DNA of 64,000 nt from an uncultured Clostridia bacterium (GCA_947303255.1 CAMYXL010000002.1:21823-85822); one strand, 5' to 3'; counted from the stretch's first letter, positions 54,609-63,439 are shown. Made by a program: numbers and translations. Notes: generated by a model not told the origin, from the sequence alone.

Positions 54609-55352
54609 TTATGCTGCTGTCTTAAGTCCGTCGAGGTAGACCTGACCGACTTTCTCCTGCTCCCATTTCTTGGAGATCCTGTAACCCATAGGTGAGAAGA
54701 GTGCCTCGAGAAGGAGCTCGATCACCATGGATGTTGTGGAACAGATGAGGACCTGAGTCCAGTTCCAGCCGAAGAAAACGTGTGAGACCATGGCGGAGAA
54801 TACGAAGTTATCCACCCACTGCGCAACGCTCGTGGAGATAAGGCTTCTTGTTGCAAATCCGCCGTAGTTGCCCTTGTCGGTTTTCTTGCCGATGAAGTGG
54901 TTGAGTGCGGAATTAACGAGAGTTGAAAGGAACATTGCAGTGCATGAGCCGACTACGACGTACCATGCGCCTCCGAAAGTGCTGTCGATTCCGCCGGAGA
55001 TCATCTCGCCTACGGAAGGATCGGATGCTGAATAATATGCTGCCCATCTGCCCGGAGCCATGCTCAGAAGCTTAAATACGAGCACGCATCCAACGTTGAC
55101 GGCCATGGCCAGAACAGAGATCTTTGTTGCTGCCTTAGGACCGAATCTCTTGCAGATGCAGTCCATGCACAAAAACGAGATCCAGGAAAGCGCGAGACCG
55201 CAGTTGAGACAGAAATAGTCAGAGCGGTACAATTCCTTGCTCGCCAAAAGATTCATGCAGACAACGGATAGAATAAACATGGAGGTGACCATGGACGGCA
55301 CGCTCCTCAAGAGGATCTTGTAATCCTCGTAAATGCGCTTAATAGCGTTCAT
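54609..55352 (-). CDS. VUT-family transporter (YhhQ-like, queuosine precursor)
   Basis: A 247-residue membrane protein with six hydrophobic segments and the VUT family pattern (SWISFLCMDCICKRFGPKAA near 55, STLVNSALNHFIGKK near 140, FATRSLISTSVAQWVDNFVF near 165). The YhhQ/VUT family imports queuine or preQ1-type precursors of tRNA queuosine. A candidate preQ1-like riboswitch precedes the gene (55363-55411), which supports this. ATG 55352 has AAAGGAG 8 nt upstream, inside the riboswitch tail. It is followed by the amidase. Confidence 0.85.
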   Translation of the reverse strand: MNAIKRIYEDYKILLRSVPSMVTSMFILSVVCMNLLASKELYRSDYFCLNCGLALSWISFLCMDCICKRFGPKAATKISVLAMAVNVGCVLVFKLLSMAPGRWAAYYSASDPSVGEMISGGIDSTFGGAWYVVVGSCTAMFLSTLVNSALNHFIGKKTDKGNYGGFATRSLISTSVAQWVDNFVFSAMVSHVFFGWNWTQVLICSTTSMVIELLLEALFSPMGYRISKKWEQEKVGQVYLDGLKTAA

Positions 55353-55362
55353 AAATTGTAAC

Positions 55363-55411
55363 TCCTTTGGTTTTAGGTTTTACAAGCAGGATATCGGACC
55401 CGAACTGCTTG
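55363..55411 (-). promoter_or_regulatory. candidate preQ1-I-like riboswitch upstream of the VUT transporter
   Basis: On the minus strand a 7-bp stem CAAGCAG/CTGCTTG (55405-55411 with 55383-55389) closes a 15-nt loop starting TTCGGG. An A-rich tail TAAAACCTAAAACCAAAGG follows, containing the ribosome site. Loop GGGT can pair with tail ACCT. This is the arrangement of the preQ1-I class: stem, TTC-type loop, AAAA tail and pseudoknot near the SD. The loop is longer than in classical members. Confidence 0.5.
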
Positions 55412-55470
55412 GCCTTTTCTTTCTCGAAAACGCGTCCTTATTATAATACGGAAAAATAAAATAGCAAGTG

Positions 55471-55917
55471 TTACTGTTTCTCAAACTTAAAGCAGTAACT
55501 AAACCTTGGCATATCGTTGACAATAAGATTAGGAGCTATAGACTCTTTCTGACCATAATCAAGTCTTACTGTTTTCTTTCCCGTTGTTACCTCGTTCTGA
55601 TCTTCATCATGATCCCATTCCACAACTGTTATCTCAACCTTGTCATCTTCTATGCTCTCTATCTTCAGATCCCAATTTCCCTGTTCGATCATTTCCTTAT
55701 CTTCCACTTTGGTAATGGTATTGGCTGACATAAAAAAGCAATCGCCTTCATGGACGTTCTTTATCCTGTCCTCACTCCTTCCGTTGAAATCATCACCTGC
55801 GATTCCATATCCGGAACTGTAGATCTCGGCAACCATAGTGACAGCCTTCTTTTTGCTGCATGCACAAAAAGATAATACCAAAACAAATACAAGTAAGAAC
55901 GACAATAACTTTTTCAT
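55471..55917 (-). CDS. lipoprotein of unknown function, copy 3
   Basis: A 148-residue exported protein with lipobox SFCACS (Cys20). The mature domain has YGIAGDDFNGRSEDR, the VHEGDCFFM segment and C-terminal NDMPRFSYCFKF. It shares the layout of the next two lipoproteins (MKKLLS start, FxACSKK lipobox, VREGD-like turn), so these are tandem paralogues. No function is known. ATG 55917 follows AAGGGG and lies 12 bp after the copy 2 stop. Confidence 0.75.
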   Translation of the reverse strand: MKKLLSFLLVFVLVLSFCACSKKKAVTMVAEIYSSGYGIAGDDFNGRSEDRIKNVHEGDCFFMSANTITKVEDKEMIEQGNWDLKIESIEDDKVEITVVEWDHDEDQNEVTTGKKTVRLDYGQKESIAPNLIVNDMPRFSYCFKFEKQ

Positions 55918-55929
55918 TAATCGACCCCT

Positions 55930-56358
55930 TTATGATTCCTTCGTGAAGATTATGTAGCTTTCACCGGCGTTAAATAATTGATCGGAAAACTCGTTGTTTT
56001 TGAGCACTTTTTGCATTTCATCATATTTCACGATTTCAGTACCCTGATCGGTCGAAACCGTTATGCCGTCATCATCGATACTTACGATCTCGATCGCAAC
56101 TTCATCGGATCTGAACATTAAAAGATTTAATTGATTCCACTTGATCTGATCGCCTTCTCTGAGATCTTCGAATTCAAAATCTTCTGTCCAGTCCGGCGCG
56201 GGATAATAGCCGAAACTTCGGCGATAGATGTGCGCTTTCATCGTGACTTCGAAATCGCGGTCAGGCTCGGTCGGTGACGGGTCGGCGGACTTTTTCGAGC
56301 AGGCGAAAAAGGATGATGAGAGGGAAATTATGAGAAGGACGGATAATAGTTTTTTCAT
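55930..56358 (-). CDS. lipoprotein of unknown function, copy 2
   Basis: A 142-residue lipoprotein (lipobox SFFACS, Cys20), paralogous to the flanking two. The mature domain has FEVTMKAHIYRRSFGY, LREGDQIKW and a C-terminal AGESYIIFTKES strand. ATG 56358 overlaps the copy 1 stop (ATGA), so translation is coupled. No recognised family. Confidence 0.75.
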   Translation of the reverse strand: MKKLLSVLLIISLSSSFFACSKKSADPSPTEPDRDFEVTMKAHIYRRSFGYYPAPDWTEDFEFEDLREGDQIKWNQLNLLMFRSDEVAIEIVSIDDDGITVSTDQGTEIVKYDEMQKVLKNNEFSDQLFNAGESYIIFTKES

Positions 56359-56795
56359 GCTGCCTCCTTGGTGAAAGTTACGGTGTAATCGTAGTTGGTC
56401 CCGTCATAGACGACGATGCCGGAAGGGACGTGCTGCTCCTGGTCGAAGTTCAAGTCGAGCTCGGTTTGGTGGACGGCGATCTTTATGCTGTCATCGCTGA
56501 CGCTCAGGATCTCGATGATGTAATCCGCGGAATTGTCCCTGGATTTTTCGGTGAGCCTTTTGAACTCTTTTCTGTTGAATTCTTCCTCGAAAATGTCGCC
56601 CTCCCTTACGTCCTTGACAACGTAGTCGTAGGTGCCGTGGCCCAGGTCTTTGCCCGTGATGCCGCAGCCTCCGTACGTGACGTGGACCTTCATCTTGATG
56701 CGGGTCCTTGTTCCTTCGGCGGCGGGCTTTTTCGAGCAGGCAAAAAGGGATAATGCGAGTGCGAATATGAGTAAGATCGATAATAGCTTTTTCAT
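56355..56795 (-). CDS. lipoprotein of unknown function, copy 1
   Basis: A 146-residue lipoprotein (lipobox SLFACS, Cys20), first of three tandem paralogues. The mature part has IKMKVHVTYGGCGITGKDLG, VREGDIFEE and a terminal YDYTVTFTKE strand. The arrangement of an N-terminal anchor and an all-beta domain suits a surface binding protein. ATG 56795 follows GGGGG. It diverges from the TetR gene; the shared upstream region carries the TetR operator on the other side. Confidence 0.75.
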   Translation of the reverse strand: MKKLLSILLIFALALSLFACSKKPAAEGTRTRIKMKVHVTYGGCGITGKDLGHGTYDYVVKDVREGDIFEEEFNRKEFKRLTEKSRDNSADYIIEILSVSDDSIKIAVHQTELDLNFDQEQHVPSGIVVYDGTNYDYTVTFTKEAA

Positions 56796-56857
56796 GTGTT
56801 TTCCCCCTGTCTCTTACCCTTATGGACAGGAAAACGGGGCGGATGTTTCACGGCGTA

Positions 56858-56886
56858 TTGAAAAAGTTTGGGGGGCGTGATATCTT
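56858..56886 (+). promoter_or_regulatory. promoter of the TetR-RPH operon
   Basis: TTGAAA (56858-56863) and TATCTT (56881-56886) are separated by 17 bp. The start is predicted near 56893, inside the TetR operator. Confidence 0.65.
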
Positions 56887-56887
56887 A

Positions 56888-56907
56888 ATATTGAACGTGT
56901 TCAATAT
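56888..56907. promoter_or_regulatory. TetR operator (9-bp arm palindrome)
   Basis: ATATTGAAC-GT-GTTCAATAT is a perfect inverted repeat directly after the -10 box and 12 bp before the TetR ATG, as expected for an autorepressor. Confidence 0.75.
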
Positions 56908-56919
56908 GCGAGGTTTGCC

Positions 56920-57498
56920 ATGAATAAAGAAGAGAAACTCAACATCACTAAGGAAAAGCTCATAAAGGCAACGGCCGCCCTGATGGAGAAAGCTGATGAC
57001 CCGCTTCAGGTTACTTCCAGGGAGATCGCGGCCGCCGCGGACGTGAAGCCGTCCATGATCAATTACTGCTTCGGCTCCAGGGAGGAGCTGCTGTATGCGG
57101 TGTTCAACGATCTTTATAAGTCTTTCCTCGCGAAGTACGATGTCGAGAAGCTTCTTAAGAAGGACCTCCCGCCGAAGGAGCTGCTCAAGAAGCTCCACTT
57201 CATCGTGGCCAAGTGCCTTATCGAGAACCCGAAGTTCACCAAAGCGATCACGCCGCACGTGCTTTTTAAGCGCGACCTGGGCAAAGAATCCTTCAGCTTC
57301 CCTTACGTCATGAAGCACTTCGGAGGCAGGCGCACCGAGGCCGAGTGCAGGCTCATCGCGTACGAGCTGTCCACCATGATGCAGCTCATCATCTACCGCA
57401 AGGACGACATCAGGAACGACTTCGGCATCGACCTCAACAAGGACAAGGAGCTCCGCAGGTACATCGACCTCCGCGTCGACATGCTGCTCGGTGATTAA
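56920..57498 (+). CDS. TetR-family repressor
   Basis: A 192-residue regulator. The N-terminal HTH (about 20-60) has EIAAAADVKPSMINYCFGSR then EELLYAVF, the standard TetR recognition helix block, and is followed by a ligand-binding helical domain. It should repress itself and the dikinase gene downstream, with which it overlaps. The operator palindrome 56888-56907 supports this. A ligand, perhaps the compound that the dikinase modifies, should lift repression. ATG 56920 has GAGG 6 nt upstream. Confidence 0.9.
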   Translation: MNKEEKLNITKEKLIKATAALMEKADDPLQVTSREIAAAADVKPSMINYCFGSREELLYAVFNDLYKSFLAKYDVEKLLKKDLPPKELLKKLHFIVAKCLIENPKFTKAITPHVLFKRDLGKESFSFPYVMKHFGGRRTEAECRLIAYELSTMMQLIIYRKDDIRNDFGIDLNKDKELRRYIDLRVDMLLGD

Positions 57499-57499
57499 C

Positions 57500-59830
57500 G
57501 TGAGCCACATATTCCCTCTCGGCAAGATCCCACAAGGCAAAAAGGCAGGCGGCAAGGCCATGTCTCTGTCTCTTATGCTCGAAAACATTAAGGTCTCGAT
57601 CCCCTTCGGATTCGTCATAACAAGTGACGCTTTCGAAAACGGCGGTCTTCTGCCCGCCGCCTCATCCGAGCTCGACGACCTTCTCACCAAACTCGACCCT
57701 GGCTACACCTACGCAGTGCGCTCCTCCGCCATCAACGAAGACGGCGAAAACGCCTCCTTCGCAGGTCAGTACGAGACCCTCACCAACGTCAAAGTTGCTG
57801 ACATAAAAACCGCAGTTTCATCCGTCGTTTCTTCCGCGAATAATTCCCGCGTCAAAGAGTACACCGAAAGCTTCAACGAAGAAGATCAGGGCATCGCCGT
57901 CGTGATCCAAAGATTCGTCGATCCGACCTTCGCGGGCGTCGTTTTCACCGCCGACGTGATAACCGGAAAAGACGACCGCATGGTCGGAAATTACGTCCAC
58001 GGCGAAGGCGAGAAACTGGTGTCCGGATCAGAGAACGCAGACGTGTTTTACATAGGCTCCATGAAGTACTCTTACGAGGGTCCTTCCGAGTTCAAAAAAT
58101 ACGCCAAAAAACTCGGTTCATACTGCACCAAGATCCGCAAATTTTACGGCATGCCGATGGACATCGAATGGGCAGTTTCCGAAGGCAAAGTCTACATCCT
58201 TCAGGCGCGTCCGATAACGACTCTCCGCCGCCTGAATCCGAAGACCTACGAAGTCAACGGAACCCTGTCCGGGCATAAACTTCTCACAAGGACCAACGTG
58301 GGCGAGATCTTCATGAAGCCCGTAACACCAATGACTTTCAGCGTCCTCGAGAAGATCAACGACATGCTCGGCCTTCCTGACTGGCTCGAAAACATCTGCG
58401 GCCAGCCCTACATGAACATCTCCGTTTTGTGCTCCATCCAGGTGGCACTCGGAAGATCAGAAGAAGCCGCATTCGACACCATAAAAGATCTGGTCGGAAA
58501 CGTGCCTGACGGCTTAAAAGTTCCGGTGTCTCCGTTCGACAAAAAAGTGTTCCTCAAAAAGATGAAAGAACTCTTCTTTCCGAAGAACAGATCCAAGCTC
58601 AAAAAGAAAGAAAAACTTCAGATGGTGGAAGACCTTCATTCTATCTCTGATGCGATGATAAATGAGATCAAAAACATCCGTTCCAACGCCGAACTTTTTA
58701 GGTATTGGAACGACATGATGCAGCCCAGACTCAACGACGGATTGGCATCAATTATGGCGGCGTCCGGCACTGCTCTTGTGCCATTGTTTTCGATGAGAAA
58801 AAAGATTGCAAAAATAGCCGGCGATGACATGGCAAACCGCCTGTGCGGAGGCTGTGTCGGAACCCTGGCGAGCATGAAGCCGCTCCTGCTGATCGAGGAC
58901 GTGATCGACGGCAAGATCACCAGGGAAGAATACGTCAAAACGTGCGGCCACAGATGCACCAACGAGATGGAGCTGAGCGAGCCGAGGCCTTACGAGGATC
59001 CGACCTTCCCGGACAGCCTCATCGAGGAGCACAAACAAAGCGGCGTTAACCTTCACAAGATGCAGGAACAGCAGCAGAAAGAATTCGAGAAGGCGCTTCG
59101 GGAATTCAAGAGTTCGTACCCTTCGAAGAGCAAATGGATCGACAAGCAGATTGCGGCTTTTACGCACGCGAATGACTTCCGCGAGGACATAAGGAGCAAG
59201 GGCGTGAAGATCTTCTGTGTGTTCCGTGAGTATATCCTTCGCGCAGGCGAATTGAACGGCCTGGGCAACGATATCTTCCTTTTGTACTATCAGGAAATGT
59301 TCGACCTTTTGAATGGCGACAATTCGTGTTTGGAGAATATTGAAACGCGTAAGAGTGTTTTCGAGAAGTATCAGGAGTATCCGGCCTTCCCGTCGCTCAT
59401 CCTGGGAAGATTTGACCCGGAGGAATGGCTCAAAGATCCGGACAGGAGAAACGACTTTTACTCGAGCGAAAAGACTAGTGAAGGAAGCGTGTCATCTGAC
59501 GTCAAAGGCTTCCCGGGCGCGGCAGGAACAGTCACCGGGAATGTGCGCGTGATCACCGACTTTGAGGACATCGGCCTCGTACAAAAAGGCGAAGTTCTTG
59601 TAACCGTCGCGACCAACGTCGGTTGGACTATAGTCTTCCCTAAAGTATCAGCCATCGTCACCGACATAGGCGCCCCTCTGTCACATGCAGCAATCGTCGC
59701 ACGCGAGTTCGGCATACCTGCAGTAGTTGGTTGCGGCAATGCGACCACGGTGCTTAAGACGGGCGACAAAGTAGTAGTCGACGGCGCGAACGGAACCGTA
59801 AAATTAGTCGAGATAACTCCAGGGAATTAA
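57500..59830 (+). CDS. RPH-type ATP dikinase, copy 3 (rifampin phosphotransferase-like)
   Basis: A protein of about 776 residues with ATP-grasp at the N-terminus (YAVRSSAINEDGENASFAGQ and DIEWAVSEGKVYILQARPIT), a middle acceptor domain with CGHRCTNEMELSEPRPYEDP, the block seen in true rifampin phosphotransferases, and a C-terminal swivelling domain with APLSHAAIVAREFGIPAVVG (His near 730). It lacks a PEP-binding barrel. It should turn an alcohol into a phosphate with ATP to AMP conversion. TetR control and the RPH-like middle suit detoxification of an antibiotic. The start is not firm: GTG 57500 (GGTGA upstream) or GTG 57491. No T-rich terminator is visible in 59831-60020. Confidence 0.85.
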   Translation: MSHIFPLGKIPQGKKAGGKAMSLSLMLENIKVSIPFGFVITSDAFENGGLLPAASSELDDLLTKLDPGYTYAVRSSAINEDGENASFAGQYETLTNVKVADIKTAVSSVVSSANNSRVKEYTESFNEEDQGIAVVIQRFVDPTFAGVVFTADVITGKDDRMVGNYVHGEGEKLVSGSENADVFYIGSMKYSYEGPSEFKKYAKKLGSYCTKIRKFYGMPMDIEWAVSEGKVYILQARPITTLRRLNPKTYEVNGTLSGHKLLTRTNVGEIFMKPVTPMTFSVLEKINDMLGLPDWLENICGQPYMNISVLCSIQVALGRSEEAAFDTIKDLVGNVPDGLKVPVSPFDKKVFLKKMKELFFPKNRSKLKKKEKLQMVEDLHSISDAMINEIKNIRSNAELFRYWNDMMQPRLNDGLASIMAASGTALVPLFSMRKKIAKIAGDDMANRLCGGCVGTLASMKPLLLIEDVIDGKITREEYVKTCGHRCTNEMELSEPRPYEDPTFPDSLIEEHKQSGVNLHKMQEQQQKEFEKALREFKSSYPSKSKWIDKQIAAFTHANDFREDIRSKGVKIFCVFREYILRAGELNGLGNDIFLLYYQEMFDLLNGDNSCLENIETRKSVFEKYQEYPAFPSLILGRFDPEEWLKDPDRRNDFYSSEKTSEGSVSSDVKGFPGAAGTVTGNVRVITDFEDIGLVQKGEVLVTVATNVGWTIVFPKVSAIVTDIGAPLSHAAIVAREFGIPAVVGCGNATTVLKTGDKVVVDGANGTVKLVEITPGN

Positions 59831-60020
59831 TTATTCTGATCATACATTACATCTGGATGAATACGTCTTTAATATTATTTTTATTGTTTGTTTTCATATA
59901 TCATTATTGTCATTTGAAGCCTTATTAGCGTCACTCTTTTGTTGTTGAATTTCAGACAACACGTGTTAAAATTATTTTGTAAATCATTAATTCTTTCGTC
60001 GTTATTTTAGGAGGGTTCGC

Positions 60021-60407
60021 ATGAAAAAAATCATCATTTTGCTTTCTTTGGTTCTTGTTATTTGCGTTATCTCAATACCTGCTTTTGCAGCTAATCCTAT
60101 TGGATCCATTTCTTCATCCCTCTCAATATCAGGACAATCATGTAGCGCATCTGCGACAGCAACAACTACAAACCCTTATACAAGTGGCACATTAAGTCTA
60201 TCTTTGAAAGGAACTTCCGACAGCTATTTTGGAAGCGTATATTGCAGCAATTCCAGCAAAGCTTATATCTATGGTAATGGTTATTCCTCTTCTTGCTCCT
60301 GTAGCACATCTGCGACAAATAGAGTTAACCTCAACCTTAGACATGCACAATCTACTGCTCAGTACTCAAATAGAGATGGCTCCATTTATTCCATAAAGAG
60401 CAAATAA
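60021..60407 (+). CDS. small secreted Ser/Thr/Cys-rich protein
   Basis: A 128-residue exported protein. The signal peptide is residues 1-23 (cleavage after AFA), followed by about 105 residues rich in Ser, Thr and Tyr, with CSAS, YCSN and CSCSTS. No known family is seen. AGGAGG 5 nt before ATG 60021 indicates good expression. Three membrane or ABC genes follow within 2.5 kb, in the order seen in some bacteriocin loci. A lactococcin-972-like role is possible, but the sequence does not show it. Codons are AT-rich compared with the flanking genes, which may point to transfer. Confidence 0.7.
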   Translation: MKKIIILLSLVLVICVISIPAFAANPIGSISSSLSISGQSCSASATATTTNPYTSGTLSLSLKGTSDSYFGSVYCSNSSKAYIYGNGYSSSCSCSTSATNRVNLNLRHAQSTAQYSNRDGSIYSIKSK

Positions 60408-60419
60408 GCACCACATGTT

Positions 60420-61514
60420 ATGAAGCACATTATCGTTTCAGCCTTGTCGTATTCAAATAGCCGGCGAGTCATTAGTTCGGTTATCGTTTTAGTGTTGTCT
60501 CTGATCTTTGTGCTTCAAACATATATGGTTGAAAACATTTCCGAACAATTTAGGATTGCTCTTTCCACTCCCATTGCCTTTCGTATTATCAGTAATTCCG
60601 CGTCCAAAACAAATACTGTTTCAAACTGTGTATTTTCAACATCGGATCTGGATGCCGTATTAGTGAATTATATTGATTGCAATTACACAGATCAGAATGG
60701 AACCAATTATAATAAAATAGCTCTTCTGACTTTCCTAAAAGATCTCTCTGAGGAAAGTCCGCACTTATATGTCAGAGAGGATCTTTATGATTCTTTGCAA
60801 AGAGAAAATAATATATTAACTTTCTCAGATTGTTTCGCTGTTCTTCAAAACAGCGATTCATTTACCGTATTAGGTAATCATTTGATATGGAAATATGACA
60901 GCAAAGACTACACCGTAGGAAGTTATTTAAGCGGTGTACAGGTCAAGTCTTGTTACACAAACACACCGTGTGCTTTGATTGCTTCAAATAACACTTTCCA
61001 ATCTATTTCATCCAAAGAAGCAGATGAAATCTATGTTGTTCCCAATGATGATGTAGGATTAGGTCGCTTGATCCGTATTTATTCTCAATTGAAGTATGAT
61101 TGTGATTTGGATGTTAAAGTTGTTCTGACAAGCAATATTGGAGACTATATCTTCAATGTTATCAAGAGCTGTATTATCATCATCGTTGGAATCGCAAATA
61201 TGATACAAATAGTATTCTTTGTTTTCGAAGGAAGAAAGAAAGAGTTTAATATACTGTTTCTGTGTGGAACAACAAAAAGAAGGATTCAACTCTATAGATT
61301 TGTAAATCTATGCCTTTATGTATTGCCTTCTGTCATAATCGGCTTCATTACTTTTTTCCTTTTGTCTCGAACAATATGGACTGATGATTACAAATTTTAT
61401 GAAATTAAAGATTGGCAGATGGTCATGAATATCATGCTCTATCTGTTATTTATTTTCTTAGCATATTTACTGTACGAACAATTGAATAGAAGAGAAGAGG
61501 ATGAACAAATATGA
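60420..61514 (+). CDS. FtsX-like membrane protein (ABC permease component)
   Basis: A 364-residue protein. It has an N-terminal transmembrane segment (about 17-40), a large external domain (about 40-240) and three C-terminal helices (about 245-270, 295-320 and 330-355). This matches half of an FtsX/MacB-type permease. No ribosome site precedes ATG 60420, 12 bp after the upstream stop, so it may depend on coupling. It overlaps the permease at 61511 by four bases (ATGA). With the ATPase at 62725 it forms a transporter or immunity complex. The role is inferred. Confidence 0.7.
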   Translation: MKHIIVSALSYSNSRRVISSVIVLVLSLIFVLQTYMVENISEQFRIALSTPIAFRIISNSASKTNTVSNCVFSTSDLDAVLVNYIDCNYTDQNGTNYNKIALLTFLKDLSEESPHLYVREDLYDSLQRENNILTFSDCFAVLQNSDSFTVLGNHLIWKYDSKDYTVGSYLSGVQVKSCYTNTPCALIASNNTFQSISSKEADEIYVVPNDDVGLGRLIRIYSQLKYDCDLDVKVVLTSNIGDYIFNVIKSCIIIIVGIANMIQIVFFVFEGRKKEFNILFLCGTTKRRIQLYRFVNLCLYVLPSVIIGFITFFLLSRTIWTDDYKFYEIKDWQMVMNIMLYLLFIFLAYLLYEQLNRREEDEQI

Positions 61515-62728
61515 AAAGATTGAAAATATATGAATTATCCCTGTATGACAATCTTCTTCGTAACATTGTCCTGTTCGTATGCAGTTGTATATTTGCAATG
61601 AGTCTTTCATCTGTTTTATATGACAGTTCCGAAAATAGAGAGATACTGAGGATGACAAAAAGTTCTTTTATGAGCGACATTCTCTATGTCTTAAACGAAT
61701 CTGATTCAGATGAGGCATTAATAGGCTTTGAAACCCAATTGGATTCTTTGCCTTATGTTGAAGTGGTATATAACACAAACGTCAAGTTAGCGTTTGACTA
61801 TAAAACAAACTGCTCCTTTGATATAGACATGTGGGATATAGGTTTGAAATCAGGTCAAACTATTTCCTTAACAAAAGGTCGAATGCCGGAAAAAGCAAAC
61901 GAGATTGTTTTGAGCGAAGAGCTCTCTAAAACATACAGATTAGGACAGGATATAGCCTTAGAATTAACATCTTTTGAAGATGAAGCCAATTTCGACAATT
62001 GGGAGACTGATAATGTCACCGTTAAAGTTGTGGGCTTCTTCCCGTCGGATGCTGTTCTTCCCAAAAACTATCTCACCGCCCAATACATGTATGCAACAGC
62101 CGCAGATCTTTTTGGACCTTCAAACAACAAACTAACCGCATATGTCTGTGGTTTGGAAAATAATAATGGAGATATCCTGGACTTCAGCTTCGATACTCAT
62201 AGTCCTCACTTAGCAAGTCTCGTACATATTGTTGATGGTACGGAAGCTGAGAGTGTGAAAGAGCAACTCAAAACTGATTTAAGAGAATACACGATACAGA
62301 TATATACATCAAAGGAATTGCGTGATAACTTTCTTCTATCAAACAGAAATACCATGTTGCGCTTTATTTCAAAAGTTCTCATCTCCTTGACCGTAACTGT
62401 TATTTCCTTTTTTTCTTATGTGTTTTTGGAATTGATAAAAAAATCAAGGGAAATGACCATATACTATTTGTTTGGCATGTCTTGGAGAGAGATATTAATA
62501 ATGAATGCACTAACTCTGTTTCCAGGTATCGCTTTTGGAAACATAGCAGGCTGTTTGTTTGAATATTACCGAAGATCACATTTGCTCTATACAACCCAAT
62601 TTCATTTTTCTTATCCTATACTATGCCTTCTAATTAACATAATCGTTCTTATCATTATCATCATACCGCTATATATAAAATTCTCTATGGATAATCCAAT
62701 CGAAACGTTAGTGAGGAACCCACAATGA
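61511..62728 (+). CDS. FtsX/MacB-type ABC permease
   Basis: A 405-residue protein with the same plan: an N-terminal helix, an external MacB-like domain (about 45-265) and three C-terminal helices (from ISKVLISLTVTVISFFSYVF). FGMSWREILIMNAL is the cytoplasmic coupling element of FtsX permeases. It overlaps the neighbours on both sides by ATGA junctions. It should pair with the ATPase next door. The partner at 60420 looks like a shortened relative. Confidence 0.8.
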   Translation: MKRLKIYELSLYDNLLRNIVLFVCSCIFAMSLSSVLYDSSENREILRMTKSSFMSDILYVLNESDSDEALIGFETQLDSLPYVEVVYNTNVKLAFDYKTNCSFDIDMWDIGLKSGQTISLTKGRMPEKANEIVLSEELSKTYRLGQDIALELTSFEDEANFDNWETDNVTVKVVGFFPSDAVLPKNYLTAQYMYATAADLFGPSNNKLTAYVCGLENNNGDILDFSFDTHSPHLASLVHIVDGTEAESVKEQLKTDLREYTIQIYTSKELRDNFLLSNRNTMLRFISKVLISLTVTVISFFSYVFLELIKKSREMTIYYLFGMSWREILIMNALTLFPGIAFGNIAGCLFEYYRRSHLLYTTQFHFSYPILCLLINIIVLIIIIIPLYIKFSMDNPIETLVRNPQ

Positions 62729-63411
62729 CTTCTCTTCTGAAAATTTCAAATGTGTACAAGGAATACAAGATCAAAAAGGATCTGCCTGTAAAGGCAGTAA
62801 ATGGTATATCTCTTGATGTGAACTCAGGAGAATTCATAGCAATATGCGGAGTTTCAGGCTCAGGTAAATCAACCCTGTTACACCTTATTGGAGGGGTATT
62901 CAAACCGGATTCCGGAGATATTAATGTGACTGATAAAGACGGAACTGTATACCATGTTGAAAAGATGAATCATCAAGATGCAGCCCTATATCGCAACAAA
63001 ATCACAGGGTACGTTTTGCAGGATTTCGGACTTATACCATATAGAAGCGTAAAAGAAAATGTTGCTGTCCCTCTATACATAAATGGAGAATCAAGTCGAA
63101 ACATTGAAAAGAAGGTCAATGATGCTCTTCAAAAAGTTGGCGTTTTGGAATTAGGAAAGCGCCCTATCTCCAAATTGTCAGGTGGACAAAAGCAACGAGT
63201 AGCCATTGCAAGGGCCTTGATAAATGATCCGCTGATAATCTTAGCGGACGAACCAACTGGAGCATTAGATTCAGAAACGAAAAGAGATATCCTTCTTTTG
63301 TTCAGAAAACTGGCTGACAGCGGAAAGACAATCATAATGGTAACTCATGACACTGAAGCAGCAAAATTGTGCGATAGGATCATCAACATAAAAGATGGCA
63401 AGATAGAATGA
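62725..63411 (+). CDS. ABC transporter ATP-binding protein (MacB/LolD type)
   Basis: A 228-residue ATPase with Walker A CGVSGSGKSTLL, signature LSGGQKQRVAIA, Walker B LIILADEPTGALD and the switch His in MVTHDTEA. The short PVKAVNGISLDVNSGEF start and size are typical of MacB/LolD-type exporters or efflux ATPases. It overlaps the permease by four bases and is the last gene of the locus. Its substrate is probably the small protein at 60021 or a related peptide. Confidence 0.93.
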   Translation: MTSLLKISNVYKEYKIKKDLPVKAVNGISLDVNSGEFIAICGVSGSGKSTLLHLIGGVFKPDSGDINVTDKDGTVYHVEKMNHQDAALYRNKITGYVLQDFGLIPYRSVKENVAVPLYINGESSRNIEKKVNDALQKVGVLELGKRPISKLSGGQKQRVAIARALINDPLIILADEPTGALDSETKRDILLLFRKLADSGKTIIMVTHDTEAAKLCDRIINIKDGKIE

Positions 63412-63415
63412 AAGA

Positions 63416-63439
63416 TCGCGGATTAAAACTCATCCGCGA
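63416..63439. terminator. inverted repeat between convergent genes (possible terminator)
   Basis: TCGCGGAT-TAAAACTC-ATCCGCGA is a perfect 8-bp stem, 4 bp after the ABC stop and overlapping the opposite gene's stop codon. It could terminate either transcript. The following T-run is short. Confidence 0.5.

Noticed and set aside
56848..57690. 280-residue minus-strand frame opposite the TetR gene
   Set aside because: It is a shadow of the TetR and dikinase genes and runs through the operator.
60021..60407. Lactococcin-972 family bacteriocin
   Set aside because: The gene order is similar, but the mature peptide shows none of the family residues I can recall; kept only as a bacteriocin-like possibility.
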